Of a stretch of 64,000 nucleotides of DNA, positions 54,384 through 64,000 are shown piece by piece. Position numbers and translations under genes: made by a program. Numbering within the stretch: the stretch's first letter is position 1; each line of letters opens with the position of its first letter. Source of the stretch: Micromonospora sp. Llam0 (GTDB lineage: Bacteria; Actinomycetota; Actinomycetes; Mycobacteriales; Micromonosporaceae); NCBI RefSeq assembly GCF_003751085.1, contig NZ_RJJY01000001.1, forward strand, positions 5,332,001-5,396,000, written 5' to 3'. The notes beneath the pieces are model-generated. The model searched no databases and was not told the DNA's origin. It saw only the letters and a list, made by a program, of their open reading frames with translations.

Positions 54384-54432
54384 ACCGGTTGTCCACAGGC
54401 CTGTGGACAACCGGTGCACAGGCTGTGGACAA
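54384..54432. promoter_or_regulatory. Three DnaA boxes, two in a perfect 32-bp palindrome
   Basis: TTGTCCACA (the high-GC actinobacterial DnaA box) is at 54389-54397, its complement TGTGGACAA at 54402-54410 and again at 54424-54432. The first two form a perfect 32-bp palindrome 54384-54415. There is no dnaA/dnaN or box cluster of oriC size near, so this is not an origin. Confidence 0.7.
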
Positions 54433-54533
54433 CCTGCCACGCTCTGGCCGGACACGCTCTGGCCGCAGCGGTGTCGCCGCAGGGCAGTATCGCCGCAGGA
54501 TCGCGCCGCAACCGCCAAACCCCCCCAAAAAGG

Positions 54534-54570
54534 GACACGAGGTACGGATGAGACATCCGTACCTCGTGTC
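54534..54570 (-). terminator. Intrinsic terminator of lsr2
   Basis: Perfect 17-bp arms 54534-54550 and 54554-54570 with a 3-base loop (TCT on the minus strand), followed on the minus strand by CCTTTTTGGGG. Correct orientation for lsr2, 53 bp past its stop codon. Confidence 0.85.
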
Positions 54571-54623
54571 ACTGGCTCCGACTGGCCGACGAGGGCTGGC
54601 CGGTACCGGCACGCCTGGGACGA

Positions 54624-54974
54624 TCAGCGCCCGGCTTTGGCGTGGTACTCGTCCACGATCTCCTGCGGGATACGCCCGCGGTCGGAGATCTCCTTGCCCT
54701 CCTTCTTCGCCCAGGCCCGGATCGCCCGGTTCTGCTCACGGTCAGCGGCGGCACCGCCCCGACCCCGCGCGGCCCGACCACCCACGACCACGCCACCGCG
54801 GCCGATCTTGGTACCAGCAGCCACGTACGGAGCGAAAACCTGCCGCAATTTGTCCGCGTTCTTCTCCGAGAGGTCGATCTCGTACTGGACGCCGTCGAGG
54901 GCGAACTTGACGGTCTCGTCGGCGTCGCCGCCGTCCAGATCGTCGACCAGCTTGTGAATGATCTGCTTGGCCAC
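54624..54974 (-). CDS. lsr2: Nucleoid-associated protein Lsr2
   Basis: 116 residues. N-terminal dimerisation domain (MAKQIIHKLVDDLDGGDADE, TVKFALDGVQYEIDLSEKNA) and C-terminal AT-hook-like DNA-binding domain (NRAIRAWAKKEGKEISDRGR, IPQEIVDEYHAKAGR) with the RGR minor-groove motif. An H-NS-like silencer of AT-rich horizontally acquired DNA, thus a likely player in silencing the lower-GC peptide operon of this window. Confidence 0.96.
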   Translation of the reverse strand: MAKQIIHKLVDDLDGGDADETVKFALDGVQYEIDLSEKNADKLRQVFAPYVAAGTKIGRGGVVVGGRAARGRGGAAADREQNRAIRAWAKKEGKEISDRGRIPQEIVDEYHAKAGR

Positions 54975-55083
54975 AGGCCGTTGTCCTTCCGAGCACGTTC
55001 TCCCGCAATCAAGAGCACAATAGCCCGAAAGATGCGCCAGCCGTCAATAGGACGCGCAAACTCCCCGAGAAAAATTTGGCCGA

Positions 55084-56601
55084 CTACTCCGGACGGACCA
55101 GAGGGAAGAGGATGGTTTCGCGAATACCCAGGCCGGTCAGGGCCATGAGCAACCGGTCGATTCCCATTCCCATGCCCCCGGCCGGCGGCATTCCGTACTC
55201 CATGGCCCGGAGGAAGTCCTCGTCGAGGCGCATCGCCTCCGGGTCACCGCCGGCGGCCAGCCGTGCCTGGGCCACCAGCCGCTCCCGCTGCACCACCGGG
55301 TCGACCAGCTCGCTGTACGCGGTCGCCAGCTCGACCCCGCGCACATAGAGGTCCCACTTCTCGGCCAGCCCCGACTCGGCGCGGTGCGCCCGGGTCAGCG
55401 GGCTGGTCTCCACCGGGTAGTCCCGCACGAAGGTCGGCTGGAGCAGAGTCGGCACGACCAATTCCTCGAAGAGTTCCTCCGCCAGCTTGCCCGGACCCCA
55501 CTTCGGGTCCACGGTGACATCGAACTTCTCGGCGTAACGCAGCAACTGCGCTCGGTCGGTCCGTACGGTGACTTCCTCACCGAGAGCTTCCGACAACACT
55601 CCGTACAGAGTCACCGTACGCCACTGGCCGCCAAGGTCGAACTCCGACCCGTCGGCGTAGGTCACCACATGTGACCCACTGATCGCGCTGGCGCACTCCT
55701 GTACCAGATCCCGGGTCAGCCGCGCCATGGTGTCGTAGTCCCCGTACGCCTCGTAGGTCTCCAACATGGCGAACTCGGGCGAGTGCGAGGAGTCAACCCC
55801 CTCGTTGCGGAAGTTCCGGTTGATCTCGAACACCCGGTCGATGCCGCCGACCACACAGCGCTTGAGGAATAGCTCGGGAGCGATTCGCAGATACAGATCG
55901 ACATCGAGAGCGTTGCTGTGCGTGACGAACGGCCGGGCCGCCGCGCCGCCGTGCAGCACCTGCAGCATCGGCGTCTCCACCTCGGTGAAGCCCCGCTGGT
56001 GGAACGAGTCGCGCAGGGTACGCAGCACTGTCGCCCGGGTCCGCACGGTCCGACGCGCCTCCGGGCGGACGATCAGGTCGACGTACCGCTGCCGGACCCG
56101 GGCCTCCTCGCTCAACGGCTTGTGCGCCACCGGCAGCGGACGCAGCGCCTTGGCGGTGATCTGCCACGAGTCGGCGAGCACCGAGAGCTCACCCCGACGG
56201 CTGGTGATCACCTCGCCGGCCACCCCCACGTGGTCGCCGATGTCGACCAGCCGCTTCCAGTCCTCCAGCCGCTCGGCACCGACCCGGTCCCGGGAGAGCA
56301 TCACCTGCAACTCGGTGCCGTCACCCTCACGCAGAGTCGCGAAACAGAGCTTGCCGGTGTTCCGCACGAAGATCACCCGGCCGGTGACCGCCGCCTGCTC
56401 GCCGGTGGCGGTGTCGATCGGCAGGTCGCCGAAGCGCTGCCGCAGCTGCGCCAACGACGCGGTCCGGGGGAACCCGACCGGATAGGGCTCAACGCCCTGG
56501 GCCAGCAGCCGGTCCCGCTTATCCCGGCGCACCCGCATCTGCTCGGGCAGATCCGCTGCGGAATCGTCGGGTACGGTCACGTGCTCGGTCACGGTGGGCA
56601 T
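55084..56601 (-). CDS. lysS: Lysyl-tRNA synthetase, class II
   Basis: 505 residues. OB-fold anticodon domain ([20 protein letters not shown]) and class II catalytic core: motif 1 region ([20 protein letters not shown]), motif 2 ([20 protein letters not shown]), motif 3 ([15 protein letters not shown]). Start set at ATG 56601 although GAGG abuts it; upstream TTG/GTG codons give a few residues more. No fused domain is present. Confidence 0.94.
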   Translation of the reverse strand: MPTVTEHVTVPDDSAADLPEQMRVRRDKRDRLLAQGVEPYPVGFPRTASLAQLRQRFGDLPIDTATGEQAAVTGRVIFVRNTGKLCFATLREGDGTELQVMLSRDRVGAERLEDWKRLVDIGDHVGVAGEVITSRRGELSVLADSWQITAKALRPLPVAHKPLSEEARVRQRYVDLIVRPEARRTVRTRATVLRTLRDSFHQRGFTEVETPMLQVLHGGAAARPFVTHSNALDVDLYLRIAPELFLKRCVVGGIDRVFEINRNFRNEGVDSSHSPEFAMLETYEAYGDYDTMARLTRDLVQECASAISGSHVVTYADGSEFDLGGQWRTVTLYGVLSEALGEEVTVRTDRAQLLRYAEKFDVTVDPKWGPGKLAEELFEELVVPTLLQPTFVRDYPVETSPLTRAHRAESGLAEKWDLYVRGVELATAYSELVDPVVQRERLVAQARLAAGGDPEAMRLDEDFLRAMEYGMPPAGGMGMGIDRLLMALTGLGIRETILFPLVRPE

Positions 56602-56708
56602 CCTCAACACAGGGGGTACGGACAACGGTGCGACCTCGTGGTCACGGTCCGGCCACGAGCGTACTCAACCAGGGTTCTGTGACGCAGCTGACAAGGCCGC
56701 GACGGGGA

Positions 56709-57467
56709 TCAGGTGTTCCGCTCGTACACCATCCGCAGGCCGATAAGGGTGATCATCGGTTCGTGGTGGGTGATGGTGCGGCACTCAGCGATCACCACCG
56801 GGGCCAGTCCGCCCGTCGCGATAACCGCGCTGAGCTGCCCCAACTCCGCCGCCATCCGCTCCACGATGCGGTCCACCTGGCCGGCGAAACCGAAGTACAT
56901 GCCGGACTGCAGGCACTCAACGGTGTTCTTGCCAATCACCGACCGGGGCCGGGTCGGCTCGACCTTGCGCAGCTGGGCGGCGCGGGCCGACAACGCGTCG
57001 AAGGATATCTCGATACCGGGAGCGAACGCCCCGCCGAGGAACTCACCCCGGGCGCTGATCACGTCGAAGTTGGTGGTGGTGCCGAAGTCCACGACGATCG
57101 ACGGGCCACCGTACAAGGTGTGCGCGGCGAGGGTGTTGACCACCCGGTCCGAGCCGACCTCCTTGGGGTTGTCGATCGCCAACTGCACCCCGGTCCGCAC
57201 CCCCGGCTCCACGATCACGCTGGGAATGTCGCCGTAGTAGCGGCCGAGCATCGTCCGCAGCGAGCGCAACGCCGCCGGTACGGTCGAGCAGGCGGCCACC
57301 CCGGTGAGCTCCACCGAGTCCCCGGCGAGCAGCCCGCGGAACATCAGGCCGAGCTCGTCGGCGGTGGACCGGGCATCGGTCTTGATCCGCCAGGAGTGCA
57401 CCAGCTTGTCCCCGTTGAACGTGGCCAGCACGGTGTTGGTGTTACCGATGTCGATGCAGAGCAGCAT
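56709..57467 (-). CDS. coaX: Type III pantothenate kinase
   Basis: 252 residues. Phosphorylates pantothenate, first step of CoA synthesis. ASKHA phosphate-binding loops LLCIDIGNTNTVLATF, VGSDRVVNTLAAHTLYGG, IVVDFGTTTNFDVISARGEF and ATGGLAPVVIAECRTI. GAGGGG precedes the ATG. Its co-location with panC, panD and nadBC groups cofactor genes. Confidence 0.94.
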   Translation of the reverse strand: MLLCIDIGNTNTVLATFNGDKLVHSWRIKTDARSTADELGLMFRGLLAGDSVELTGVAACSTVPAALRSLRTMLGRYYGDIPSVIVEPGVRTGVQLAIDNPKEVGSDRVVNTLAAHTLYGGPSIVVDFGTTTNFDVISARGEFLGGAFAPGIEISFDALSARAAQLRKVEPTRPRSVIGKNTVECLQSGMYFGFAGQVDRIVERMAAELGQLSAVIATGGLAPVVIAECRTITHHEPMITLIGLRMVYERNT

Positions 57468-57483
57468 GTCGTCCCCTCGACGG

Positions 57484-58431
57484 TCAACCGGCGGTCCGGC
57501 CGGCATCGGCCGACACGCCCGTACCGGCCGACACGCCCGCACCGGCCGGTCGCAGATCCAGCGCGATGTCCATGATCGGCGAGGAGTGGGTCAACGCCCC
57601 GACCGACAGGTAGTCCACCCCGGTCCGCGCGTACCGGGCCGCGTTGGCCAGGGTCAACCCGCCGGTGGCCTCCACCTCGACCCGGTCACCCACCTCGGCG
57701 ACGACCGCGCTCAGCAGCTCCGGCGGCATGTTGTCGCAGAGCAGGAACGACGCCCCGGCCTCGACCGCCTCGACCGCCTCGGCCAACGTGGTCACCTCGA
57801 CCTCCACCGGTACGCCGGGGAAGGCCTCGCGCACCCGGCGGTACGCGGCACCCACCCCGCCGGCGGCCAGCTTGTGGTTGTCCTTGACCATCGCCACGTC
57901 GTACAGACCCATCCGCTTGTTGCCCCCGCCGCCGACCCGGACCGCGTACTTTTCCAGCGGCCGCAGCCCGGGAGTGGTCTTGCGGGTGTCCAGCACGGTC
58001 GCCTTCGATCCGGCGAGGGCGTCCGCCCAGGCCCGGGTGTGGGTGGACACCCCGGAGAGCCGGCTGATCAGGTTGAGCGCGGTCCGCTCGCCGGTGAGCA
58101 GGGTACGGACCGGGCCGGTCAGCGTGGCCAGCACCGTACCGGCCGACACCCGGTCCCCGTCGGCACGGTGCAGCCGCACCTCGACCGGCGTACCTGCCGA
58201 CGGCACCGCGTCGAACACGGCGGCGACCAACGGCAGACCGGCCACCACCCCGGCGGAGCGGGCCACCAGTTCGGCCGTACCGAGCTGCCCCGGGTCGATG
58301 GTGGCGGCCGACGTCACGTCCAGCCGGTCCGGGCCGAGATCCTCGTCCAACGCGGTCGTCACCACCCGGTGGACCACCTCCGGGTCCAGACCGCAGGCCC
58401 GCGACGCGGCGACGGTCACCTCGCTACGCAT
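57484..58431 (-). CDS. nadC: Nicotinate-nucleotide pyrophosphorylase (carboxylating)
   Basis: 315 residues. Converts quinolinate and PRPP to NaMN. Motifs: ALDEDLGPDRLDVTS, TGERTALNLISRLSGVSTHT, VLDTRKTTPGLRPLEKYAVR, GGGGNKRMGLYDVAMVKDNH, VEATGGLTLANAARYARTGV. An Ala/Gly-rich tail (AGAGVSAGTGVSADAGRTAG) exceeds the usual end. It overlaps nadB by 16 bp. Confidence 0.94.
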   Translation of the reverse strand: MRSEVTVAASRACGLDPEVVHRVVTTALDEDLGPDRLDVTSAATIDPGQLGTAELVARSAGVVAGLPLVAAVFDAVPSAGTPVEVRLHRADGDRVSAGTVLATLTGPVRTLLTGERTALNLISRLSGVSTHTRAWADALAGSKATVLDTRKTTPGLRPLEKYAVRVGGGGNKRMGLYDVAMVKDNHKLAAGGVGAAYRRVREAFPGVPVEVEVTTLAEAVEAVEAGASFLLCDNMPPELLSAVVAEVGDRVEVEATGGLTLANAARYARTGVDYLSVGALTHSSPIMDIALDLRPAGAGVSAGTGVSADAGRTAG

Positions 58432-60119
58432 GACGGCTCCCAGGTGAGAGTGGGCTGCCCGACCGGACCGAGCGCGCTGACCAGATGCCCGAGCCAGCCC
58501 TCGGCCGCCGCCGGGAAATCGTCACGCCAGTGACAACCCCGGGTCTCCTGCCGGGCGTACGCCGCCGCCACCAGCGCGGTGGCGACGGTGACCAGGTTAG
58601 TCGCCTCCCATCCGGCGGTGCCCGGCGTGCCCCGGCTACCGGCGAGCCGGCGCAGCTCGGCGGCGGTGCCGTCGAGCGTCGCGGCGGAACGCAGCACTCC
58701 GGCGCCCCGGCTCATCGCCCGCTGCAGCGGCTGCCGGGCATCGGCCGGCAGCAGCCAGCCGTCGGCCTGGTCAGCCTGGTCAGCCGCCCGGCCGGTGCCG
58801 GCCGGTTCCAGCTGCGGCGGCAGCTCGCGGGTGATGTCCCGGGCGATCCGCCGGGCGAAGACCAGGCCCTCCAGCAGCGAGTTGCTGGCCAGCCGGTTGG
58901 CGCCGTGCACGCCGGTGCAGGCCACCTCGCCGCAGGCGTACAGGCCGGGGATGGTGGTCCGGCCGTGCAGGTCGGTGCGGACGCCGCCGGACGCGTAGTG
59001 GGCGGCCGGTGCCACCGGGATCAGCTCCTCGGCGGGGTCGATTCCGATGGCCCGGCAGGACGCCACGATCGTCGGGAAGCGCCGGGCCAGGAACTCGCCG
59101 CCCAGATGCCGGGCGTCGAGCTGCACGTGGTCGACGTCGACCGCCGACATCACCCGGTGGATGCCCTTGGCGACCACGTCGCGCGGTGCCAACTCGGCGA
59201 GCTCGTGCTGGCCGAGCATGAACCGCTTGCCGTCAGGGTCGAGCAGCCGGGCGCCCTCGCCGCGCAGCGCCTCGGACACCAGCGGCTGCTGGCCGCTGCC
59301 GCCGGCGGCACCCGGCACCGCCAGGGCCGTCGGATGGAACTGGACGAACTCCAGGTCGGCCACTGCCGCGCCGGCCCGCAGCGCCAGCGCCACCCCGTCG
59401 CCGGTGGAGACCGCCGGATTGGTGGTGGTGGCGAAGACCTGCCCCATCCCGCCGGTGGCCAGCACCACGGCGCGGGCCAGGATCGCGCCCACCCCGTCCG
59501 GGGAGCCCTCGCCGAGCACGTGCAGAGTGAGCCCGCAGGCCCGAGCCGGCCCGCCGGCGGCGTCCGGCGCGGCACGCAGCAGGTCGACCACCAGGGCGTG
59601 CTCGACCAGCCGGATCCACGGGTCCCGACGGACCGCGGCGTGCAACGCCCGCTGCACCTCGGCACCGGTGGCGTCACCGCCGGCGTGCACGATCCGGTTG
59701 GCCCGGTGACCGCCCTCCCGGGTGAGCAGCAGCACACCGTCGGCGTCCCGGTCGAACTCGGCGCCGACCCGGATCAGCTCCCGGATCCTGGCCGGCCCCT
59801 CCTCGACCAGCACCCGGACCGCGTCCGGGTCGCACAGCCCCACCCCGGCGGTCTCGGTGTCCTGGGCGTGCGCGGCCGGGGTGTCCAGCGGGTCCAGCAC
59901 GGCGGCGATCCCACCCTGTGCCCACCGGGTCGACCCGTCGTCGATGTTGACCTTCGTCACGACGGTGACGTGCAGCCCGGCTTCCCGCAGATAGAGCGCG
60001 GCGGTCAGGCCGGCGATGCCGGAGCCGACGACCACCACGTCGGTGGTCTCCGCCCAGCCGGGATCCGGCGCGGCGAGCCGGCCGGGCAGCTCGGGCAGGG
60101 CCGGGATACGCAGTCGCAT
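58416..60119 (-). CDS. nadB: L-aspartate oxidase
   Basis: 567 residues from ATG 60119. FAD-dependent oxidation of aspartate to iminoaspartate, the first de novo NAD step. FAD-binding GSGIAGLTAALYLREAG, VTKVNIDDGSTRWAQGGIAA, the active-site EGGHRANRIVHAGGDATG and ACGEVACTGVHGANRLASNS, SLLEGLVFARRIARDI. nadA was not seen in the window. Confidence 0.93.
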   Translation of the reverse strand: MRLRIPALPELPGRLAAPDPGWAETTDVVVVGSGIAGLTAALYLREAGLHVTVVTKVNIDDGSTRWAQGGIAAVLDPLDTPAAHAQDTETAGVGLCDPDAVRVLVEEGPARIRELIRVGAEFDRDADGVLLLTREGGHRANRIVHAGGDATGAEVQRALHAAVRRDPWIRLVEHALVVDLLRAAPDAAGGPARACGLTLHVLGEGSPDGVGAILARAVVLATGGMGQVFATTTNPAVSTGDGVALALRAGAAVADLEFVQFHPTALAVPGAAGGSGQQPLVSEALRGEGARLLDPDGKRFMLGQHELAELAPRDVVAKGIHRVMSAVDVDHVQLDARHLGGEFLARRFPTIVASCRAIGIDPAEELIPVAPAAHYASGGVRTDLHGRTTIPGLYACGEVACTGVHGANRLASNSLLEGLVFARRIARDITRELPPQLEPAGTGRAADQADQADGWLLPADARQPLQRAMSRGAGVLRSAATLDGTAAELRRLAGSRGTPGTAGWEATNLVTVATALVAAAYARQETRGCHWRDDFPAAAEGWLGHLVSALGPVGQPTLTWEPSCVAR

Positions 60120-60192
60120 GGGCAGAGTCAACCGCGCCCGCCCCGGTGACGGGCCGCCGGGGCGGACGGATGTGGGCCGGTACACCCGGCCG

Positions 60193-61098
60193 CTACTCGT
60201 ACTGGATGGGCAGGCCCTCGGTGCCGGCGTCCTTGAGCGACCGCTCGACGTTGCGTTCGTCGAGCCACAGGTAGCAGCGGACGCCCCGGTTGCCGGCCGC
60301 CCACTCGGCGGCACCGCCCGGCAGCGAGATGACCCCGGTACGGAACTGCAGGTTGCCGTCGAGCGGTACGTCCGCGTACCGGCCGATCACCTTGCGGCAC
60401 TCGGTGTGGAACTGGTTCCAGTCCCGGTCCCGGGTCGGATACTCGATGTCCGGTGCCTGCCAGACCCCGGCGAACTCCGCGTTGTGCGGCTCGTCGCACT
60501 CCTCGGCCGGCATGGTGTCGATCGCGCCGTTGTCGTCGTTGCGGACCGCGTAACAGGTCAGGTGTAGCGGCGACGGCTCGGCCAGCACGTCCCGCAGGCT
60601 CGCGGTGCGCGACGCCGTACCGCCGTTGTCCTCGACGTTGGTCACCTCGGTGACGTCGCAGCGGAACCAGCGGGCGCCGCCTTCCCAGGCAGCCGGGGAC
60701 GGCACCGCCACCCCCACCCAGAGCCGGCCGAGCCGCCAGTCGGCGCCGACGTACTCGCTGGTCGCGGAGTCACACTCGGCGTACGCGACGCGGATCTCGG
60801 GTGAACCCTGCGCCGGCGGCGCGGTCGCCTCCGCCGCCTCGGCGCCGAAGGTGCCGACGTGCGCCGTCTCCACCCGGTGCGGGGTCGTGCAGTCGACCGG
60901 GCTGTACGACGACAGGTAGGCGGTCTCGGCGAAGTCCCCCGGGTGGCAGACCTCGGCCGGCGGCACGAACGGGCTCGGCTCGGGGATCGGCTGCCAACTG
61001 TTGGTGAGCTCACCGTCCACCCCGGCGGGCAGGCCACACCCGGTCAGGCCGAGCGCAAGCGCTCCGCCGACCGCGACAGCGGCGGTCCATCGGCGCAT
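60193..61098 (-). CDS. Septum-formation family lipoprotein
   Basis: 301 residues from ATG 61098 (GGGAGG upstream). Lipobox LGLTGC. Two repeats of a cysteine-rich module with the CxxPH pattern (PVDCTTPHRVETAHVGTF and EECDEPHNAEFAGVW), typical of the actinobacterial septum-formation family. The protein is predicted to be anchored outside the membrane; the biochemical role is unclear. Confidence 0.8.
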   Translation of the reverse strand: MRRWTAAVAVGGALALGLTGCGLPAGVDGELTNSWQPIPEPSPFVPPAEVCHPGDFAETAYLSSYSPVDCTTPHRVETAHVGTFGAEAAEATAPPAQGSPEIRVAYAECDSATSEYVGADWRLGRLWVGVAVPSPAAWEGGARWFRCDVTEVTNVEDNGGTASRTASLRDVLAEPSPLHLTCYAVRNDDNGAIDTMPAEECDEPHNAEFAGVWQAPDIEYPTRDRDWNQFHTECRKVIGRYADVPLDGNLQFRTGVISLPGGAAEWAAGNRGVRCYLWLDERNVERSLKDAGTEGLPIQYE

Positions 61099-61208
61099 CG
61101 AGTCCCTCCCACGGGCTGGCTGGCAGGCGGTCCGGACCGCCGAGCATACGACACCTTCGAGTGACCGTACGGTCACCGCCCGGCTTCCGGTCGGCAACCA
61201 CCACCACG

Positions 61209-61655
61209 CTAAGGCCTGCCGGCAACCACCGGCCAGCCGGCGGCGGTGTCGCCACGGACCGGGTCGCCGACCACACCGGCGGGTGCCCCGGCCGGGTCGG
61301 CGTCGAGCTGGATCACCCGGTTGGCGGCGTCGACGTGCACCACCCGGGGCTGGTAGGCGCGGGCCTCGGCGTCGGTGAACTGCCCGTACGCGATCAGGAT
61401 CACCAGGTCGCCGGGGTGCACCAGGTGGGCGGCGGCCCCGTTGATGCCGATCACCCCGCTGCCCCGGGCCCCCTCGATGACGTACGTCTCCAGCCGGGCG
61501 CCGTTGGTCACGTCGACGATCGCCACCTGCTCGCCGGGCAGCAGATCGGCGGCGTCCAGCAGGTCGGCGTCGACGGTGACCGAGCCGACGTAGTGCAGAT
61601 CGGCCTGGGTGACCGTGGCCCGGTGGATCTTGGACTTGAGCATGGTGCGCAGCAT
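61209..61655 (-). CDS. panD: Aspartate 1-decarboxylase
   Basis: 148 residues. Makes beta-alanine for pantothenate. Self-cleavage site Gly24-Ser25 in HYVGSVTVD forms the pyruvoyl group; [20 protein letters not shown] is the conserved start. The A of its ATG is shared with the panC stop codon (TGATG), so the two are translationally coupled. Confidence 0.95.
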   Translation of the reverse strand: MLRTMLKSKIHRATVTQADLHYVGSVTVDADLLDAADLLPGEQVAIVDVTNGARLETYVIEGARGSGVIGINGAAAHLVHPGDLVILIAYGQFTDAEARAYQPRVVHVDAANRVIQLDADPAGAPAGVVGDPVRGDTAAGWPVVAGRP

Positions 61656-62605
61656 CAGGAACCTTCCGATCGGGAGCCGGTCAGCTCCACCGGGGCGTTG
61701 TCGATCAGCCGGGTGTCACCGACCCGGGCGGCGATCAGCAGCCGGGCCGGGCCGGGCACCGCCGGCCCCAGCTCGGGGTCGGTCAGCGCCAGGTAGTCGA
61801 GCTCGGCGGCGTCGCCGGTGTGCCGGTCGAAGGCGGCCCGACCGGCGGCCAGCACCTCGTCGGACGAGCCGCCCGCCGCAGCGGCGTCCACGCCGGCCCG
61901 CAGCGCGCCGGCCAGCCCGAGCGCCACCTGCCGCTGCCGGGGCGACAGGTAACGGTTGCGGCTGGACCGGGCCAGCCCGTCCGGCTCGCGGACGGTCGGC
62001 ACGCCGACGATGGTCACCGGCAGATCCAGGTCACGCACCATCCGCCGGACCAGGGTCAGCTGCTGGTAGTCCTTCTCCCCGAAAAAGGCCAGGTCAGGTC
62101 GGGTGATCTGGAGCAGCTTCAGCACCACGGTGAGCACCCCGTGGAAGAAGCCCGGACGGCTCGCCCCCTCCAGGATCTCCCCCACCGGCCCTGGGTGGAC
62201 CCGGACCTGCGGTGCGCCGTCCGGGTAGACCTCGGCCCGGCCCGGCGCGAAGACCGCCCGGACCCCGGCCCGCCGGCACACCTCCAGGTCGTCGTCGATG
62301 GTGCGCGGGTACCGGTCGAAGTCCTCGGTCGGCCCGAACTGCAGCGGGTTGACGAAGATCGTGGCGATCACGTGGTAGGCGCGGGCCGCCGCCGCACGCA
62401 GCAGGGCGGCGTGCCCGTCGTGCAGGGCACCCATCGTCATCACCACCGCCACCGAGCCGGACCAGCCGGTGCGCAACGCGGCGAGTTCGGCGCGGGTCCG
62501 GACGACCTGCAGCCCGGTCGGCGCGGTCGGGCTGGTCGGCGCGGTCGGCGCGGTCGAGGTGGTCGGGGCCTGGCTCATCGCGCTCATCGGACCCGCCGCG
62601 CTCAT
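61655..62605 (-). CDS. panC: Pantothenate synthetase
   Basis: 316 residues. Condenses pantoate and beta-alanine with [23 protein letters not shown] (HxGH), [55 protein letters not shown]. The first 30 residues are low-complexity ([16 protein letters not shown]) and several in-frame ATGs exist; 62605 overlaps the upstream gene by 4 bp. Confidence 0.94.
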   Translation of the reverse strand: MSAAGPMSAMSQAPTTSTAPTAPTSPTAPTGLQVVRTRAELAALRTGWSGSVAVVMTMGALHDGHAALLRAAAARAYHVIATIFVNPLQFGPTEDFDRYPRTIDDDLEVCRRAGVRAVFAPGRAEVYPDGAPQVRVHPGPVGEILEGASRPGFFHGVLTVVLKLLQITRPDLAFFGEKDYQQLTLVRRMVRDLDLPVTIVGVPTVREPDGLARSSRNRYLSPRQRQVALGLAGALRAGVDAAAAGGSSDEVLAAGRAAFDRHTGDAAELDYLALTDPELGPAVPGPARLLIAARVGDTRLIDNAPVELTGSRSEGS

Positions 62606-63558
62606 CGGACCCGCTCCCGCCGCCGGCCCGACGTGGCGACCGGCTCCCGGCTGGCCAGCACGTCGAGCAGCGGCACCGCAGCGGCGGCCGGCAGCCGGCC
62701 GGCGGCGATCGCCCGGTCGGCGGTACGCCGGGCCAACGCCAGATAGCTGGGCAGGCTCTCCGCGGCGGTGTCAGCCAGCCGGTCCAGGTGCCGGGCCACG
62801 GTGCCGGCGTCGCCGCGCGACACCGGCCCGGTCAGCGCGGCGTCGCCGTGCGCCAGGGCGTTGTCCAGGGCGGCGCGCAGCAGCGGTGCGAGCACCCGAG
62901 CAGGGTCGGCGACCCCGGCGTCGCGCAGCCGGTCGCTGGCCTCGTTGACCAGGGTGACCAGGTGGTTCGCGCCGTGTGCCAGGGCGGCGTGGTAGAGCGG
63001 CCGGTCCGTCTCGGCGACCCACTCGACGGTGCCGCCCAGCGCTGCCACCAAGCGGGTGGCCAGCGGCCGCAGCGGCCGGTCGGCGGTCACCCCGTAGCTG
63101 ATCCCGGGCAGCCGGTCCAGGTCGCCGCGCTCGCCGGTGAAGGTCATCGCCGGGTGCAGCGCCAGCGGGGCGGCGCCGACCGCAGCGGCCGGGGCCAGTA
63201 CGGCGAGACCGTGCGCCCCGGAGGTGTGCGCCACGACCTGGCCGGGCCGCAGCGCGCCGGCCGTCACCAGGTAGGCCAGCACGGTCGGCAGCACGTCGTC
63301 GGGCACCGCGAGGATCAGCAGCTCGGCGGCGTCGGCGACGTCGGCGACCGGTCGGGGCTCGACGCCGGGCAGCAGCCGGCGGATCCGGTCCCGGCTGGCC
63401 GGGCTGGCCCCGGAGACCGCGGTGACTCGATGGCCGGCGGCGGTCAGGGCGGCGGCGAGCACCGCGCCGACCCGGCCGGCGCCCACGACCCCGACAGCGG
63501 GGTCGGTCACCCGGGCAGCGGGAACGTCCACCGCCGTCGGGCGCGCCGATGCGCTCAT
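62602..63558 (-). CDS. Rossmann-like DUF2520 protein
   Basis: 318 residues from ATG 63558. NAD(P)-binding start [64 protein letters not shown] and a C-terminal helical domain ([20 protein letters not shown]), the pattern of the DUF2520 family resembling ketopantoate/hydroxyacid reductases. In actinobacteria it lies next to panC, so a role as a ketopantoate reductase in this pathway is possible but unproven. Confidence 0.85.
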   Translation of the reverse strand: MSASARPTAVDVPAARVTDPAVGVVGAGRVGAVLAAALTAAGHRVTAVSGASPASRDRIRRLLPGVEPRPVADVADAAELLILAVPDDVLPTVLAYLVTAGALRPGQVVAHTSGAHGLAVLAPAAAVGAAPLALHPAMTFTGERGDLDRLPGISYGVTADRPLRPLATRLVAALGGTVEWVAETDRPLYHAALAHGANHLVTLVNEASDRLRDAGVADPARVLAPLLRAALDNALAHGDAALTGPVSRGDAGTVARHLDRLADTAAESLPSYLALARRTADRAIAAGRLPAAAAVPLLDVLASREPVATSGRRRERVR

Positions 63559-63671
63559 GATGTGATCCAGTCCTCGAAACGGGGGTACCGGTCGATGCCA
63601 GTATGCGCCGTGGCAACGGACCGGAAACAACGGTGTGTGAAAACCTTCACCCGCTGATCTAGGGTGGCCCG

Positions 63672-64000
63672 GTGCTGACCTGGCGGGACGCCATCACCAC
63701 CGCGCTGTACGGACCGGACGGCTTCTATGTGACCGGTGGCACCCCGGTGCCCGCCGCGCACTTCTCGACCAGCGCGCAGACCGGTACGCCGTTCGCCCGA
63801 GCGGTCCTGCGGCTGCTGTGCCGGGTCGACCGCCTGCTCGGCCACCCGGACCCGGTCGACCTGGTCGACGTCGGAGCCGGCGGCGGTGAACTGCTCAGCG
63901 CCGTACACCGGCTGCTCGCCGACCCGCCCGACCGGCTCGCCGACCCGCCCGGCCAGCTCGCCGACCGGATCCGGCTGACCGGCGTCGACCTGGCGCCCCG
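63672..64000 (+). CDS. SAM-dependent methyltransferase (COG1565-like), 5' part
   Basis: GTG at 63672. The frame reads VLTWRDAITTALYGPDGFYV, HFSTSAQTGTPFARAVLRLL, DLVDVGAGGGELLSAVHRLL and runs off the window. The YGPDGFY start and VGAGGGELL motif fit the COG1565/NDUFAF7-like methyltransferases, which sit near pan genes in actinobacteria. Divergent from the DUF2520 gene. Confidence 0.8.
   Translation, partial: MLTWRDAITTALYGPDGFYVTGGTPVPAAHFSTSAQTGTPFARAVLRLLCRVDRLLGHPDPVDLVDVGAGGGELLSAVHRLLADPPDRLADPPGQLADRIRLTGVDLAP

Larger units (their letters stand above)
54104..54623. other. 520-bp intergenic region between lsr2 and clpC
   Basis: No gene seen. It contains, going leftward, the lsr2 terminator (54534-54570), a DnaA-box palindrome (54384-54432), a candidate ClgR box (54301-54314) and the clpC leader. 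The lsr2 end and clpC start are on the same strand. Confidence 0.7.

Noticed and set aside
54384..54432. Chromosomal origin
   Set aside because: Only three DnaA boxes and no dnaA, dnaN or rpmH nearby; oriC in actinomycetes has many boxes.

Overview
The window is high-GC actinobacterial DNA, most likely from a member of the Micromonosporaceae. The evidence is Lsr2, CarD-IspD-IspF, RadA-DisA, an XRE/DUF397 pair, DUF3618 and holin-like envelope genes, and a four-gene type III polyketide cluster that resembles the alkylhydroquinone (agq) cluster of Actinoplanes missouriensis. All family calls come from reading motifs; no searches were run.

Layout. 0-5 kb: start of an Lrp/AsnC regulator divergent from hppD, then an RDD protein, an aromatic aminotransferase (pat) and a membrane-anchored beta-propeller protein. 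5-6.7 kb: a small envelope operon in which two neighbouring genes each carry one in-frame stop codon. 6.9-15.7 kb: an AAA/DUF4143 ATPase preceded by four 23-bp repeats, a MacB-type efflux system with adaptor, a two-component system and a lipoprotein. A decayed HigBA toxin-antitoxin locus is wedged between the histidine kinase and a duplicated copy of the kinase 3' end. 15.7-20.1 kb: two identical, inverted IS701-like elements flank an IS5-family element, with CTAG at every junction. 20.1-25.7 kb: fused remnants of an SDR gene and a TetR gene, an aldo/keto reductase with a MerR-type promoter, a Phd antitoxin remnant, DUF805, a DUF397 protein with three tandem repeats, its XRE partner and two small genes.

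25.8-33.1 kb is the most interesting part. It is a compact seven-gene minus-strand operon. It starts with a 61-residue precursor with eight cysteines in its C-terminal 36 residues, followed by a GC-rich hairpin, an FtsX-type permease, a MauE-like membrane redox protein, a membrane-anchored thioredoxin (TlpA/MauD-like), an ABC exporter without peptidase domain, the ATPase partner of the permease, and a dedicated S26 signal peptidase. I infer a system that makes, oxidises, exports and trims a disulfide-rich secreted peptide. No known RiPP modifying enzyme is present.

33.4-45 kb: tyrosine/homogentisate catabolism (fumarylacetoacetase, an unknown partner gene, hmgA) around a shared palindromic operator. 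hppD and pat for the upper part of the same pathway lie at the left end. Then come carD-ispD-ispF-TPR and the type III PKS, acyl-CoA-dehydrogenase-like enzyme, methyltransferase and UbiA prenyltransferase cluster. 45-64 kb is core genome: radA (apparent CTG start), disA, def, an ACT-domain gene, mutY, clpC, lsr2, lysS, coaX, nadC, nadB, panD, panC and a DUF2520-like protein, the last six of these serving pantothenate, CoA and NAD synthesis. The window ends inside a SAM-dependent methyltransferase. No tRNA, rRNA or CRISPR array was seen.
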